Of a DNA stretch of 64,000 bases, positions 56,069 through 64,000 are shown in pieces. This stretch comes from Flavivirga sp. 57AJ16. GTDB lineage: Bacteria; Bacteroidota; Bacteroidia; Flavobacteriales; Flavobacteriaceae. The stretch is taken from contig NZ_JAQZAT010000008.1 of NCBI RefSeq assembly GCF_028736925.1, forward strand, positions 124,001-188,000, given 5' to 3'. How positions within the stretch are numbered: position 1 is the first letter of the stretch; every line of letters begins with the position of its first letter. The position numbers were made by a program, and so were the translations under genes. The notes beneath the pieces were generated by a model that was given only the letters and a program-made list of their open reading frames with translations, was not told where the DNA came from and ran no database searches.

Positions 56069-57039
56069 TATTTCATGGGCTTCTTCTTGATCATGCCACC
56101 TTTTAAATCTTTAACAACGCCCATGATAATAAACGCCTTTCTGTCTATTTTGTCAATTTCCGTTTGAAGTTTGGTAAGTTCCAGACGTGTTACAACAGTG
56201 TAAATAATATCTTTATCATAGCTAGAGCCTTGTTTACCATAGCCTCCTTTACCGGCATATATAGTGCAAGCACGTCTTAGTTTTTCAGTAAGCATGATCC
56301 TTAGTTCTTCATGGTGGTTTGAGATGATTGTGACCCCTACATATTCCTCTACGCCATCTACCACGAAATCTACTGTCTTTGCCGCAGCCAAATAAGTAAG
56401 CATAGCATAAAGAGCTGTTTCAATAGATAGTATGTATGCACCTACGGCAAATATTATAACGTTGATTAGCAGCAAAACATCACCAATAGTTAATGATAAT
56501 TTTCTGCCTAAAAATATGGCTAAAACCTCAGTGCCATCAATAACGCTACCTCCACGTATCGACATGCCAATTCCCAAGCCTAAAAAGAAACCACCAAAAA
56601 CAGCGATTAATAACTTGTCTTCAGTAACGATAGGGTAGTTTACAAAGTGTACAACGGTTGCTAAAAGAGTTATGGCAGCAATACTTTTTATGGCGAATTT
56701 ATTGCCAATGGTTCTGTAGGCAAGAATTAAAAAAGGCAGGTTAACTAACACTAGTAATAAGCCTAAATTCAATGATGTTACATTTTCTAATAATAAAGAA
56801 ATCCCTGTAGCGCCACCATCAATAAATTTGTTTGGCAATAAAAAACCCTTTAACCCAAATCCAGCAGAAAAAACCCCAATTATAATAAAAAAATATTCTT
56901 TGACTGCATGCGATAATTCAACTTGAAACCGTCTTACCAGAGGGACTATTTGTTTTTTGCTCACAGGCTTGTTGACTTGTTTTTTTTCAAGTCTTTTACG
57001 CGCCAGATCTACTAATAATTTTGATAAGAAAGGGTTCAT
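56068..57039 (-). CDS. YitT-family membrane protein (DUF161 + DUF2179)
   Basis: 323 aa. Cytosolic N-terminal about 45 residues, five to six TM helices (about 48-215) with GFGLKGFLLPNKFIDGGATGIS and IGMSIRGGSVIDGTEVLAI, and a C-terminal cytosolic DUF2179 domain (about 225-323; YVGVTIISNHHEELRIMLTEKL, YGKQGSSYDKDIIYTVVTRLE). Function of the family is unknown; transport is suspected. Stop codon TAG merges into the heptamer array. Confidence 0.88.
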   Translation of the reverse strand: MNPFLSKLLVDLARKRLEKKQVNKPVSKKQIVPLVRRFQVELSHAVKEYFFIIIGVFSAGFGLKGFLLPNKFIDGGATGISLLLENVTSLNLGLLLVLVNLPFLILAYRTIGNKFAIKSIAAITLLATVVHFVNYPIVTEDKLLIAVFGGFFLGLGIGMSIRGGSVIDGTEVLAIFLGRKLSLTIGDVLLLINVIIFAVGAYILSIETALYAMLTYLAAAKTVDFVVDGVEEYVGVTIISNHHEELRIMLTEKLRRACTIYAGKGGYGKQGSSYDKDIIYTVVTRLELTKLQTEIDKIDRKAFIIMGVVKDLKGGMIKKKPMK

Positions 57040-57050
57040 TTATTTAGTTG

Positions 57051-57611
57051 TTAATGCATGGTCCAGTTTAAGAAAAAGTATTTTATTTTAGCATTATCGG
57101 GAATATGCATAGCTTCTATTTTTACATCCATATTAAACCTAAGATTGGCAGGGAGTTCTTTTTTATCTATAACAAAACTTGCGTTTAATTCGTTTACAAT
57201 AATATGAACCGAGTTTATTAGACTATTTATTTTTGAAATTTTATAAGCACTCGAAATATCCTTAAAGGTACTTAGGGTAGATATGTTCTTATTTGTTTTA
57301 TATCTAGGATCTATAATTTGAATACTTTCAATAACCGACGTAGAGTCTAAAGCTTGTTTCGGGGTGAGAACCAAAAGTTTTGCACCACCTTTTTCAAATA
57401 GCTCTATATTGTTTTTGCTGCCAGCAAATTCATCACCACTGGTAAATGTTACTAAAGAATCTTTAGCAAAGATGCTTTTAAGGTCTTTAACTTGTGTGGA
57501 ATCTGTTAATAATCCAATATGTTGTTTTCCAATTTCAAAAGGGTTTTGCTCTTTTTCACAACTAGAAAACAAGAGGATAAGAATAATAAGACTTAAAAAT
57601 GATCTGTACAT
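57051..57611 (-). CDS. Lipoprotein, unknown function
   Basis: 186 aa. Lipobox FSSC (Cys18) after MYRSFLSLIILILL. Two alpha/beta parts: the first (about 30-95; IGLLTDSTQVKDLKSIFA) recalls flavobacterial lipoproteins of unknown role. It starts 11 bp upstream of the yitT-like gene on the same strand, so the two are probably cotranscribed. Not a family I can name. Confidence 0.75.
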   Translation of the reverse strand: MYRSFLSLIILILLFSSCEKEQNPFEIGKQHIGLLTDSTQVKDLKSIFAKDSLVTFTSGDEFAGSKNNIELFEKGGAKLLVLTPKQALDSTSVIESIQIIDPRYKTNKNISTLSTFKDISSAYKISKINSLINSVHIIVNELNASFVIDKKELPANLRFNMDVKIEAMHIPDNAKIKYFFLNWTMH

Positions 57612-57650
57612 TATTTAAAAATGATTTAGGTATTGGTTAATATTAATTAT

Positions 57651-57811
57651 TGAACTCATTTAAACTTTTAAAATTGGCTGAAGAATTATCCTTTAGCACC
57701 CATTTTTCACTTTTTTTTATTCCGTAGCGGTGCTATACAACTCTAAAAAGCCATCAACTGGATACAAAATGACTAATTTTCGCTTCAATCCAAAAAGTTT
57801 AAATGAGTTCA
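57651..57811. mobile_element. MITE-like element with perfect 19-bp terminal inverted repeats
   Basis: TGAACTCATTTAAACTTTT (57651-57669) and its exact complement (57793-57811) bound 161 bp; similarity continues imperfectly inward. It fits between the HerA-like stop (57817) and the lipoprotein start (57611). The minus strand carries a 31-codon ORF (57812-57717, MNSFKLFGLKRKLVILYPVD...) that begins in one arm. No transposase. Confidence 0.6.
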
Positions 57812-57816
57812 TTGAT

Positions 57817-59355
57817 TTATTTTTTTAGTACTTTGGTTAAAATACCAAAAACACTTCTTATAAAGGTAGCACTTGTGAGTACTTTAACAATAGGATTTAT
57901 TCTAGTACTTCTTCTGGAACTAGTAGTACGTTTTCTGGACTCGGCTTTTTTAAGAGCTTCCCTTTCTTGTCTTGCTTTTTCTTTTGCTTCCTCGGCTTCA
58001 GCACGTTCTATTTTTTCATTAAGCATTTCGTAAGCACTTTCTCTATCAATATTTTTATTGTATTTTTTTACCAATTTCGATTTTGAAAGTAAGGTGCTTA
58101 ATTCTATATCGGTTAACACGTCCATTCTACTCATTGGTGCTCGCATCATGGTAGCAGCTAAAGGGGTCGGTCTTCCCTTTTCATCTAAAGCAGATACCAG
58201 AGCTTCGCCAATACCTAAGGATGTTAATACTTCGGTGGTGTCGTAGTACTTGGAATCCGGATAGTTTTGTGCCGTAAGCTTTATGGCTTTTCTGTCTTTA
58301 GCCGTAAAAGCCCTAAGGGCATGTTGTATTTTTAAACCAAGCTGTCCTAAGACGGCTTCTGGGACATCCGTTGGGTTTTGAGTTACAAAATAGATGCCTA
58401 CCCCTTTACTTCGTATTAATTTTACAATGCTTTCAATTTGGTTTAATAACGCTTTTGATGCTTCATTAAAGATTAAATGAGCTTCGTCAATAAAGAGAAT
58501 TAGTTCGGGTCTGTCGCTATCACCTTGCTCAGGGAATGTTGAGTAAATTTCTGCTAATAAGCTCAGCATGAATGTTGAGAATAGTTTGGGTTTGTCTTGG
58601 ATATCTGTTAATCTGATAATATTAATATAGCCACGTCCGTTCTCATCAATCCTTAGTAAATCCTGGGTATCAAAAGAGGTTTCTCCAAAAAACAAATCGG
58701 CACCTTGCTGTTCTAGCGCAACGATTTTACGTAAAATGGCACCTGTTGATGCCGTCGAAATTCTACCATAAGCTTCAGTAAATTCTGCTTTTCCTTCTTG
58801 AGTGGCGTACTGGAGTATTTTTTTGAAATCTTTTATATCCAGAATAGGCAGCTTATTGTCATCACAATATTGAAATATGACGGCCACAACTCCAGATTGT
58901 GTTTCAGATAAATCTAAAATTCTCGAGAGCAATACCGGTCCAAATTCGGTAATGGTTGCTCTTAAGCGAACCCCATCTTGTTCAGAAAGGGTTAATATTT
59001 CAACAGGAAAAGGCTTCGCTTCAAATGGGAGCCCTATTTTTTCGTGGCGCTCATCAATTTTTGGATGCCCAGGACTCGGTTGTGCTAATCCACTTAAATC
59101 CCCTTTAATATCCATAAGCAATACAGGAATGCCTTTGTCGCTTAAATTTTCGGCCAGTACTTGTAAAGATTTTGTTTTTCCCGTACCAGTGGCGCCAGCG
59201 ATTAAACCATGACGATTCATGGTCTTTAAAGGTATTTTTACATGAGCCCCCGTAACAGTTTCGCCATCTAACATGGCAGCACCTATCGGGATAAAATCAC
59301 CTTTAGTTGTATTGCCCTCAGTGATATGTTTGAAAAAAGTTTCCTTGGTACCCAT
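57817..59355 (-). CDS. HerA-like / DUF853 AAA ATPase (YjgR-type)
   Basis: 512 aa. Walker A GATGTGKT (54-61), Walker B LILFIDEAH (about 288-296), arginine-rich sensor region VKLIRSKGVGIYFVTQNPTDVPE, and a C-terminal Lys/Glu coiled-coil followed by a basic stretch (SRKRTTSSRRSTR). DUF853 proteins resemble the HerA/FtsK translocase core but have no known physiological role in most bacteria. No NurA or other herA-type partner gene is adjacent. Confidence 0.88.
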   Translation of the reverse strand: MGTKETFFKHITEGNTTKGDFIPIGAAMLDGETVTGAHVKIPLKTMNRHGLIAGATGTGKTKSLQVLAENLSDKGIPVLLMDIKGDLSGLAQPSPGHPKIDERHEKIGLPFEAKPFPVEILTLSEQDGVRLRATITEFGPVLLSRILDLSETQSGVVAVIFQYCDDNKLPILDIKDFKKILQYATQEGKAEFTEAYGRISTASTGAILRKIVALEQQGADLFFGETSFDTQDLLRIDENGRGYINIIRLTDIQDKPKLFSTFMLSLLAEIYSTFPEQGDSDRPELILFIDEAHLIFNEASKALLNQIESIVKLIRSKGVGIYFVTQNPTDVPEAVLGQLGLKIQHALRAFTAKDRKAIKLTAQNYPDSKYYDTTEVLTSLGIGEALVSALDEKGRPTPLAATMMRAPMSRMDVLTDIELSTLLSKSKLVKKYNKNIDRESAYEMLNEKIERAEAEEAKEKARQEREALKKAESRKRTTSSRRSTRINPIVKVLTSATFIRSVFGILTKVLKK

Positions 59356-59429
59356 ATGCTATAATTTTGCATAAAAATACAGGAAAAAAGAAGAAGAAAA
59401 AAATAAGATTATAAGCGATAAAACCTAAT

Positions 59430-60032
59430 CTATTCACGCCATTTAACCCAAACAACTATTGCTGGATTTGCTACACTTGACCCTGAACTAGAAGAACTTA
59501 ATGATATATAATCGTTTATGTTAAAATCTAGATTTAATGTTGAATTATTAAATTCATAATTTGACAAATTAAAATTATATGAAATAGTGGTATTGGTTCC
59601 AAATCCAGTCCAATCAAAGACTCTTAATTCAAAACCTTTATTGCTATTACCTCCACTACAATTACCAGTAATTCCAACGATCGTTCCATTAAATGGCATT
59701 AAAGGACCACTACCTGAATTTCTCATAGTACCTCCATAAGAAAGATTTTGACCATCTGAGTTACCATTAGTTCCAAATTGAATCGCGACTGCTCCAGTGC
59801 TCAACCACTTTGCTCTTGTAGCATCGTACATAAATAGTTGGTCTCCAATAACGGCTAATTGCCCGGTCATGGAACCAGTTGGTGCAGATTGCGGGTTTAA
59901 TCGTAAGGCGGGAATTCCAGTGTTAGTGGTTTCAATTTCTAGTTCAGAAGATGGCGTAGTAGTACCAATTCCAACTTGCGAAAAACTATAATAACTGCAT
60001 AGCAGCATTATAAAAAAAACTATTTTTTTCAT
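59430..60032 (-). CDS. Secreted protein with VGIGTTTP N-terminus
   Basis: 200 aa. Signal peptide MKKIVFFIMLLCSYYSFSQ, then VGIGTTTPSSELEIET, a segment found at the start of many secreted flavobacterial tail-like or adhesin proteins. The rest is Gly/Asn/Ser-rich beta structure. Resembles 60164-60859 only in the first about 35 residues. Role unknown. Confidence 0.8.
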   Translation of the reverse strand: MKKIVFFIMLLCSYYSFSQVGIGTTTPSSELEIETTNTGIPALRLNPQSAPTGSMTGQLAVIGDQLFMYDATRAKWLSTGAVAIQFGTNGNSDGQNLSYGGTMRNSGSGPLMPFNGTIVGITGNCSGGNSNKGFELRVFDWTGFGTNTTISYNFNLSNYEFNNSTLNLDFNINDYISLSSSSSGSSVANPAIVVWVKWRE

Positions 60033-60066
60033 TTTTGAGTAGAGGTTGAGAGCTATTTATTTAATC

Positions 60067-60074
60067 CAAAGGTA
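60067..60074 (-). promoter_or_regulatory. Possible -7 element for the 59430-60032 gene
   Basis: CAAAGGTA on the plus strand reads TACCTTTG on the minus strand, identical to the -7 element of rpsL, 34 bp upstream of the ATG. A -33 match is not obvious. A similar site, CAAAATTA at 60883-60890, precedes the neighbouring gene. Confidence 0.4.
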
Positions 60075-60163
60075 AAGTTAAAGTTATAAAATTATATCTA
60101 AACTAAATCTGAATTTATATAAACTCGTTAAAATTGATTTATTATTATAATTGTTATTTGTAA

Positions 60164-60859
60164 TCAGTTCATTTTAGAGATGCCAATGTTAATCATTTGC
60201 CCCTCTAAGGGTGTGCCGTTATTGTTTACGACATATCTAAATTTTACTATATCATTTGTGCTAATAGGATACATGATATTTCCACTAGTACCCCAGTAAT
60301 CGGTACTGGTTAAGGTTGCGACACCCCTATTAAGATAACCAACTAAATTACCATTTACCGTCATTGCAATGATGTATTTTACACCGCCCGAAGGCATATT
60401 TCTTACAGACAAAGAAGCGCTAAACATATAATTTCCAGATTCTAGGATAGTTATTGTGCCATTAGAAGTAATGTTAAACACATGGGGGTTAGTAGCTAGA
60501 ACATCGCTAGTACCAATTGGAAAATCATAGTATGTATTATTGCCAGTTGATATTATTGAATTTCCGGAGCTACAAAGTCGATTTATTACTAAAGTCGAGT
60601 TAGAAAGATTAGTCCAAGAGCTGCTTCTGTAAATGTAATACGAATTTTTAGTGGTATTAAATACTAAAGCACCGTCTAATGGCGTTGCAATAGACATCAT
60701 CTGCGAATTAGTCACCCTAGGAGGTACAAAAGCTCCTGTAGTGCTATCTATTTGTAAAGCAGAACCGTCATCAGGGGTAGTCGTTCCTATACCCACCTGA
60801 GTATAAGATATGTAATGCATACATAAAAATAGCACTACAAAAAGAGTCGTTTTTTTCAT
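60164..60859 (-). CDS. Secreted protein with VGIGTTTP N-terminus and C1q-like C-terminus
   Basis: 231 aa. Signal peptide, QVGIGTTTPDDGSALQIDSTTGAF, then VPPRVTNSQMMSIATPLDGALVFNTT, a linker block common in secreted flavobacterial proteins. The C-terminal about 130 residues (SGNYMFSASLSVRNM, NGNLVGYLNRG, NDIVKFRYVVNNNG) have the strand pattern of C1q/TNF-like jelly rolls. Possibly a surface adhesin. Same strand as 59430-60032 but separated by 131 bp. Confidence 0.78.
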   Translation of the reverse strand: MKKTTLFVVLFLCMHYISYTQVGIGTTTPDDGSALQIDSTTGAFVPPRVTNSQMMSIATPLDGALVFNTTKNSYYIYRSSSWTNLSNSTLVINRLCSSGNSIISTGNNTYYDFPIGTSDVLATNPHVFNITSNGTITILESGNYMFSASLSVRNMPSGGVKYIIAMTVNGNLVGYLNRGVATLTSTDYWGTSGNIMYPISTNDIVKFRYVVNNNGTPLEGQMINIGISKMN

Positions 60860-61051
60860 TCTTGAGAGAAAGAGATTGAAAACAAAATTATTATTTTAAT
60901 TAATCCATGGCGAATGTATAAAAATAGAATTGAAAATCAAAGTGTTAATAAGTGAACTCATATAGTATATATCTTAATAAACGATAAGCAAAAAGAGGTG
61001 TAATCGCATGTAAATAAAGGTGAAACACTATTTTTTTGAAAATATTCCTTA

Positions 61052-61288
61052 CTATGTGAAAAGAAGTACGACAAAGTGTTTTTGGTTTTTTTTTCTTACG
61101 CTAGATACAGTAAAAAGTGTTATAGGTGGATGTAAATAATACCATTTCTTGTTTGAAATGGCCGCAATAAAACGCCCTTTTTTACTTTCTACTTCAATAG
61201 AAAAAGAAACCGTAGCTAGGCTTGCTTTATTTTTCAATTTTGTATAAAGCAAAAAATCATCATTTTCTTTTACAGTAATTTCAAACAA
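61052..61288 (-). CDS. Doubtful small ORF
   Basis: 78 codons starting with TTG. The peptide has alternating beta-like segments (TVSFSIEVESKKGRFIAAIS) and no signal sequence or known domain. It stands alone in an 850-bp AT-rich region. May be a remnant or spurious. Confidence 0.25.
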   Translation of the reverse strand: MFEITVKENDDFLLYTKLKNKASLATVSFSIEVESKKGRFIAAISNKKWYYLHPPITLFTVSSVRKKNQKHFVVLLFT

Positions 61289-61712
61289 GAAATGGTATAA
61301 ATTTAAAAACAGTTATACTGCTGCCTACTAAATTTGTTAATTTTAATCAAAAGAGTTCCTTGAGCTTTCCAATTGACCTCTCCTTTAGAGAGGTCGGAAC
61401 CGTAAAAGAGCTCCAGGAGAGGTGAAATAAAAAGAATCCAGAAATTTTTTGTTTGAAAAGAATTTCCAGAGGCTCGCCTAGGTCTGTTTTTTGACCAGTT
61501 TGTACCACAATATGGATGAATTGTGTATGCTAGTTTTAAAGCGAACGAAGCACATAAGTTTCTATAAACAGGATATACAGACTGAAAGTCTGATTCGTGT
61601 TCATGCTAATTAAAATACACCAGAAACAAAAGAGTATTAATTCGTTATATATTTGTGTGTTACCAAACAGTATAAACTAGAATTGAAACTGAAAATATAG
61701 TAGATTAAATTA
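61289..61712. other. Spacer with hairpins upstream of queE
   Basis: No credible gene. Contains GACCTCTC-CTTTA-GAGAGGTC (61375-61395) flanked by TTCC/GGAA, and CAGACT-GAA-AGTCTG (61580-61594). These look like palindromic intergenic repeats. Confidence 0.5.
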
Positions 61713-61722
61713 ATGTTATATG

Positions 61723-61730
61723 TATCTTTG
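61723..61730 (+). promoter_or_regulatory. Probable queE promoter -7 element
   Basis: TATCTTTG fits TAnnTTTG and ends 6 nt before the ATG at 61737, so the mRNA would have almost no leader. This also argues against the upstream in-frame ATG at 61713. Confidence 0.45.
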
Positions 61731-61736
61731 CAAATT

Positions 61737-62366
61737 ATGAAAAAAGAGGTACAATTACTGGTAGATAAAGGAGACATGTTGCCTTTAATGGAAGCGTTTT
61801 ATACGATACAAGGGGAAGGCTACCATAAGGGTACTGCAGCCTATTTTATTCGTATAGGTGGATGCGATGTAGGATGCCATTGGTGTGATGTTAAAGAAAG
61901 TTGGAATGCCAATTTACATCCCCCTACTGAAACTGTTAAGATTGTTGAGAATGCCAAGAAATATAGTGATACTATTGTTGTAACTGGAGGTGAACCATTG
62001 ATGTGGGATATGACCATTTTAACAGACCAATTGAAAAATAAAGGGCTTCAAACGCATATAGAAACTTCTGGAGCTTATAAATTAACAGGTACTTGGGACT
62101 GGATTTGTTTGTCTCCGAAAAAAATGAAACTGCCTACTAAAGAAGTTTATAATAAGGCAGATGAGCTCAAGGTCATTGTTTACAATAAAGATGATTTTCG
62201 CTTTGCAGAAGAACAAGCTGCTAAGGTTAATAAAGATTGTATTTTGTATTTGCAGCCAGAATGGAGTAAGCGTGATAAAGTTGTGCCGGAAATTGTAGAT
62301 TATGTAATGGCCAATCCTAAATGGAAAGTGTCACTCCAAACGCATAAATATTTGAATATACCTTAA
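61737..62366 (+). CDS. queE: 7-carboxy-7-deazaguanine synthase
   Basis: 209 aa from ATG 61737; the frame is open to 61713 but that start lies ahead of the likely promoter element. Radical-SAM enzyme of queuosine biosynthesis: converts 6-carboxytetrahydropterin to CDG. Cluster motif CDVGCHWC (Cys43, Cys47, Cys50), MEAFYTIQGEG, VVTGGEPLMWD and SLQTHKYLNIP are conserved. A 10-copy heptamer array begins on the base after the stop codon. Confidence 0.95.
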   Translation: MKKEVQLLVDKGDMLPLMEAFYTIQGEGYHKGTAAYFIRIGGCDVGCHWCDVKESWNANLHPPTETVKIVENAKKYSDTIVVTGGEPLMWDMTILTDQLKNKGLQTHIETSGAYKLTGTWDWICLSPKKMKLPTKEVYNKADELKVIVYNKDDFRFAEEQAAKVNKDCILYLQPEWSKRDKVVPEIVDYVMANPKWKVSLQTHKYLNIP

Positions 62367-62436
62367 ATTCAGTATTCAGTATTCAGTATTCAGTATTCAG
62401 TATTCAGTGTTCAGTGTTCAGTGTTCAGTGTTCAGT
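62367..62436. repeat. Heptamer array RTTCAGT x10 directly after queE
   Basis: Six ATTCAGT then four GTTCAGT units. Starts at the base after the queE TAA (62364-62366). Degenerate TTCAGT remnants continue to about 62500. Confidence 0.95.
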
Positions 62437-62515
62437 GTTTGGTTCCTGTTTCAACTTCAATTTCGATTTCAGTGTTCAGTATGCAGTGTGTTCAGTACTC
62501 GTTAATTTACAAAAT

Positions 62516-62555
62516 AAAAATGTTCCAATGGTTTTATATTATTGGAACATTTTTA
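62516..62555 (+). terminator. Intrinsic terminator downstream of queE
   Basis: AAAAATGTTCCAAT (62516-62529) pairs with ATTGGAACATTTTT (62541-62554); T-rich on both sides, so it may serve both convergent genes. Confidence 0.88.
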
Positions 62556-62560
62556 TTTTG

Positions 62561-62640
62561 TCTAACCGTCTAACCGTCTAACCGTCTAACCGTCTAACCG
62601 TCTAACCGTCTAACCGTCTAACCGTCTAACCGTCTAACCG
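62561..62640. repeat. Octamer array TCTAACCG x10
   Basis: Ten perfect 8-bp copies plus a decayed unit (TTTAACGA), ending about 10 bp from the DUF2911 gene's stop codon. The only array here with a period of 8 instead of 7. Confidence 0.95.
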
Positions 62641-62650
62641 TTTAACGATC

Positions 62651-63196
62651 TTATTTAGTAAAAGGCACTGCAACTCTAGTAGTTCCCCATCCTAAATGCA
62701 TATGAGCGCCTCCGTTGGCTTCTTCGAAAGCTATAGAGAATGCTTCTAACGATTCTTCTTCAGATGTTACTGGTACAGATAAACGAGCAACATCATTTGC
62801 TTCATTATAGGAATAAGAACCCCAAGCGTTTATGTCTTTACTTATAATAACTGTCCACTCTTTATCTCCAGGTATGGCATAAAAGGTATACGTTCCAGCC
62901 TTTACGGGCTTGTTTCCTAACTTCATATCTGTATAAAGTGTTAATTCTGCCGCTTCATTAGCTCCAAGTCTCCAAACTTTTCCGTTAGGTGCTAATTTAC
63001 TAAGTGCTCTTCCCTTAAGTTGCGGCCTACTGTAAACAATTTTAATAAGTTTATTGGCGTCTCTATAGCTAGTAGGAAATGCCGCTGCATCCATCGGACT
63101 TTTATCCAGACCAGAGAATTTTTGAGCATCTACATTTGTAGATAGCAGCATAATAAAGGTAAAAGCAATAACTGTAAAAAATGTTGATTTCTTCAT
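62651..63196 (-). CDS. DUF2911 secreted protein
   Basis: 181 aa. Signal peptide (cut after VDA, 24). The DUF2911 core is clear: IVYSRPQLKGR, GKVWRLGANEAAELTLYTDM, AGTYTFYAIPGDKEWTVIIS, and the C-terminal MHLGWGTTRVAVPF. Beta-sandwich periplasmic protein of unknown function, common in Bacteroidota. Convergent with queE. Confidence 0.9.
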   Translation of the reverse strand: MKKSTFFTVIAFTFIMLLSTNVDAQKFSGLDKSPMDAAAFPTSYRDANKLIKIVYSRPQLKGRALSKLAPNGKVWRLGANEAAELTLYTDMKLGNKPVKAGTYTFYAIPGDKEWTVIISKDINAWGSYSYNEANDVARLSVPVTSEEESLEAFSIAFEEANGGAHMHLGWGTTRVAVPFTK

Positions 63197-63379
63197 AATG
63201 GTTTTTTTAGATTAGATAAGGTTTAAAGATAAATGTAAATTGTGTTAAGGTTCTTATAAAAGTCGTAGGCAGATGTTAAAGTTTACATTTTAAAGCAAAA
63301 AAAAACTACTCATAATGAATAGCTTTTTTTAGGAAATAGAAAAAGTCAAGATGAGTCCAATGAATTCAGGGTATAAAAG

Positions 63380-64000
63380 TTATTTTTTCATCACCTTTAC
63401 ATTCATTTCCTCAACTTTTTTATCTGATAAAACAGAAGGCGCACCAAATAATAGATCTTCACTGGTTCCCGTTTTTGGAAACGCCATGACTTCACGAATA
63501 GATGTTTTTTTCTCTAATATCATCATCAATCTATCAACTCCCCAAGCAATACCGCCGTGTGGGGGTGCACCATAATGGAAAGATTTATACATCGTACCAA
63601 CGCTTTTAAGCATGTCTTCTTTGTTGTAGCCCATATTTTTATAGGTAGCTTCTAAAATTTCAGGCTTATGGGCACGAACAGAACCACCTCCAATTTCATA
63701 ACCGTTTAAGATAAGGTCGTATTGTTGTGCAATAATACTTCCTATTTCCTCTTCTTTGCCGTCCATATGCTTGTCGATATGATGAATGGCAGGCATTGAA
63801 AATGGATTATGGGTAAACGTCCAACGACCTTCATCTGTTTTTTCAAACATGGGGAAGTCTATTACCCAAGCAGGTCTTAGTTCCTTTGGGTTTATTAGGC
63901 GTAACATGCTGCCTAATTCTTGGCGAACAGCATCCAATGCTTTATTGGCCGTTGCATAGTCTGCGGCAGAGAAAAATACAATATCACCAGCCTGAGCGTT
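63380..64000 (-). CDS. aspS: Aspartyl-tRNA synthetase (C-terminal part; 5' end outside window)
   Basis: The frame is open through base 64000; about 206 C-terminal codons are seen. GAD-domain end (AGDIVFFSAADYATANKALDAVRQELG), FPMFEKTDEGRWTFTHNPFSMP, YEIGGGSVRAHKPEI and class-II motif 3 with its Arg (GGIAWGVDRLMMIL) identify a bacterial-type AspRS. The ending MNVKVMKK is the natural C-terminus. Confidence 0.96.
   Translation of the reverse strand, partial: NAQAGDIVFFSAADYATANKALDAVRQELGSMLRLINPKELRPAWVIDFPMFEKTDEGRWTFTHNPFSMPAIHHIDKHMDGKEEEIGSIIAQQYDLILNGYEIGGGSVRAHKPEILEATYKNMGYNKEDMLKSVGTMYKSFHYGAPPHGGIAWGVDRLMMILEKKTSIREVMAFPKTGTSEDLLFGAPSVLSDKKVEEMNVKVMKK

Overview
The window is chromosomal DNA from a Bacteroidota member, almost certainly a marine-type Flavobacteriaceae. 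The evidence is low GC, SusC/SusD pairs, secreted proteins starting VGIGTTTP, zinc-free L36 and S14, no tuf gene in the str operon, and promoters of the Bacteroidota type (TTTG, 19 bp, TAnnTTTG). No rRNA, tRNA, CRISPR array or intact insertion sequence was seen.

Layout. 1-10.5 kb (minus): two tandem SusC/SusD outer-membrane uptake pairs, the left one followed by a partial lipoprotein gene. 10.9-12.6 kb: an Omp85-like barrel. 13.0-30.8 kb (plus): the merged str, S10, spc and alpha ribosomal-protein superoperon, from rpsL to rplQ, with fusA, secY, infA and rpoA. 31-37 kb: carA, eno, gltA and two neighbouring guanidino-group-modifying enzymes. 37.3-41.7 kb: a TPR-histidine kinase (minus) and argS (plus). 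41.7-43.2 kb (minus): a two-gene unit encoding a lipoprotein with a zinc deaminase signature and a membrane-anchored STING-like protein. 43.4-50 kb: an ECF sigma / FecR / TonB-receptor signalling locus with a divergent repeat-built lipoprotein. 50.4-53.1 kb: ffh, a four-helix-bundle gene and folD. 53.5-59.4 kb (minus): VOC protein with a frameshifted start, rluF, alpha/beta hydrolase, cupin, YitT, lipoprotein, HerA/DUF853 ATPase. 59.4-64 kb: two secreted VGIGTTTP proteins, queE (plus), a DUF2911 protein and the 3' part of aspS.

Two things stand out. First, the deaminase/TM-STING pair: bacterial STING is known as a CBASS effector next to a CD-NTase, but no CD-NTase is present here and the partner is instead a predicted lipid-anchored deaminase; the two reading frames are separated by one base. 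Second, many spacers carry tandem repeats with a 7-bp period but different unit sequences. Several arrays begin exactly at a stop codon or end at a start codon, and within the ribosomal superoperon they fill most of the unusually long spacers. Other DNA-level features include palindromic repeats (one apparently exapted in-frame into argS), a 100-bp direct repeat whose copies differ only by transitions, and three MITE-like inverted-repeat elements.
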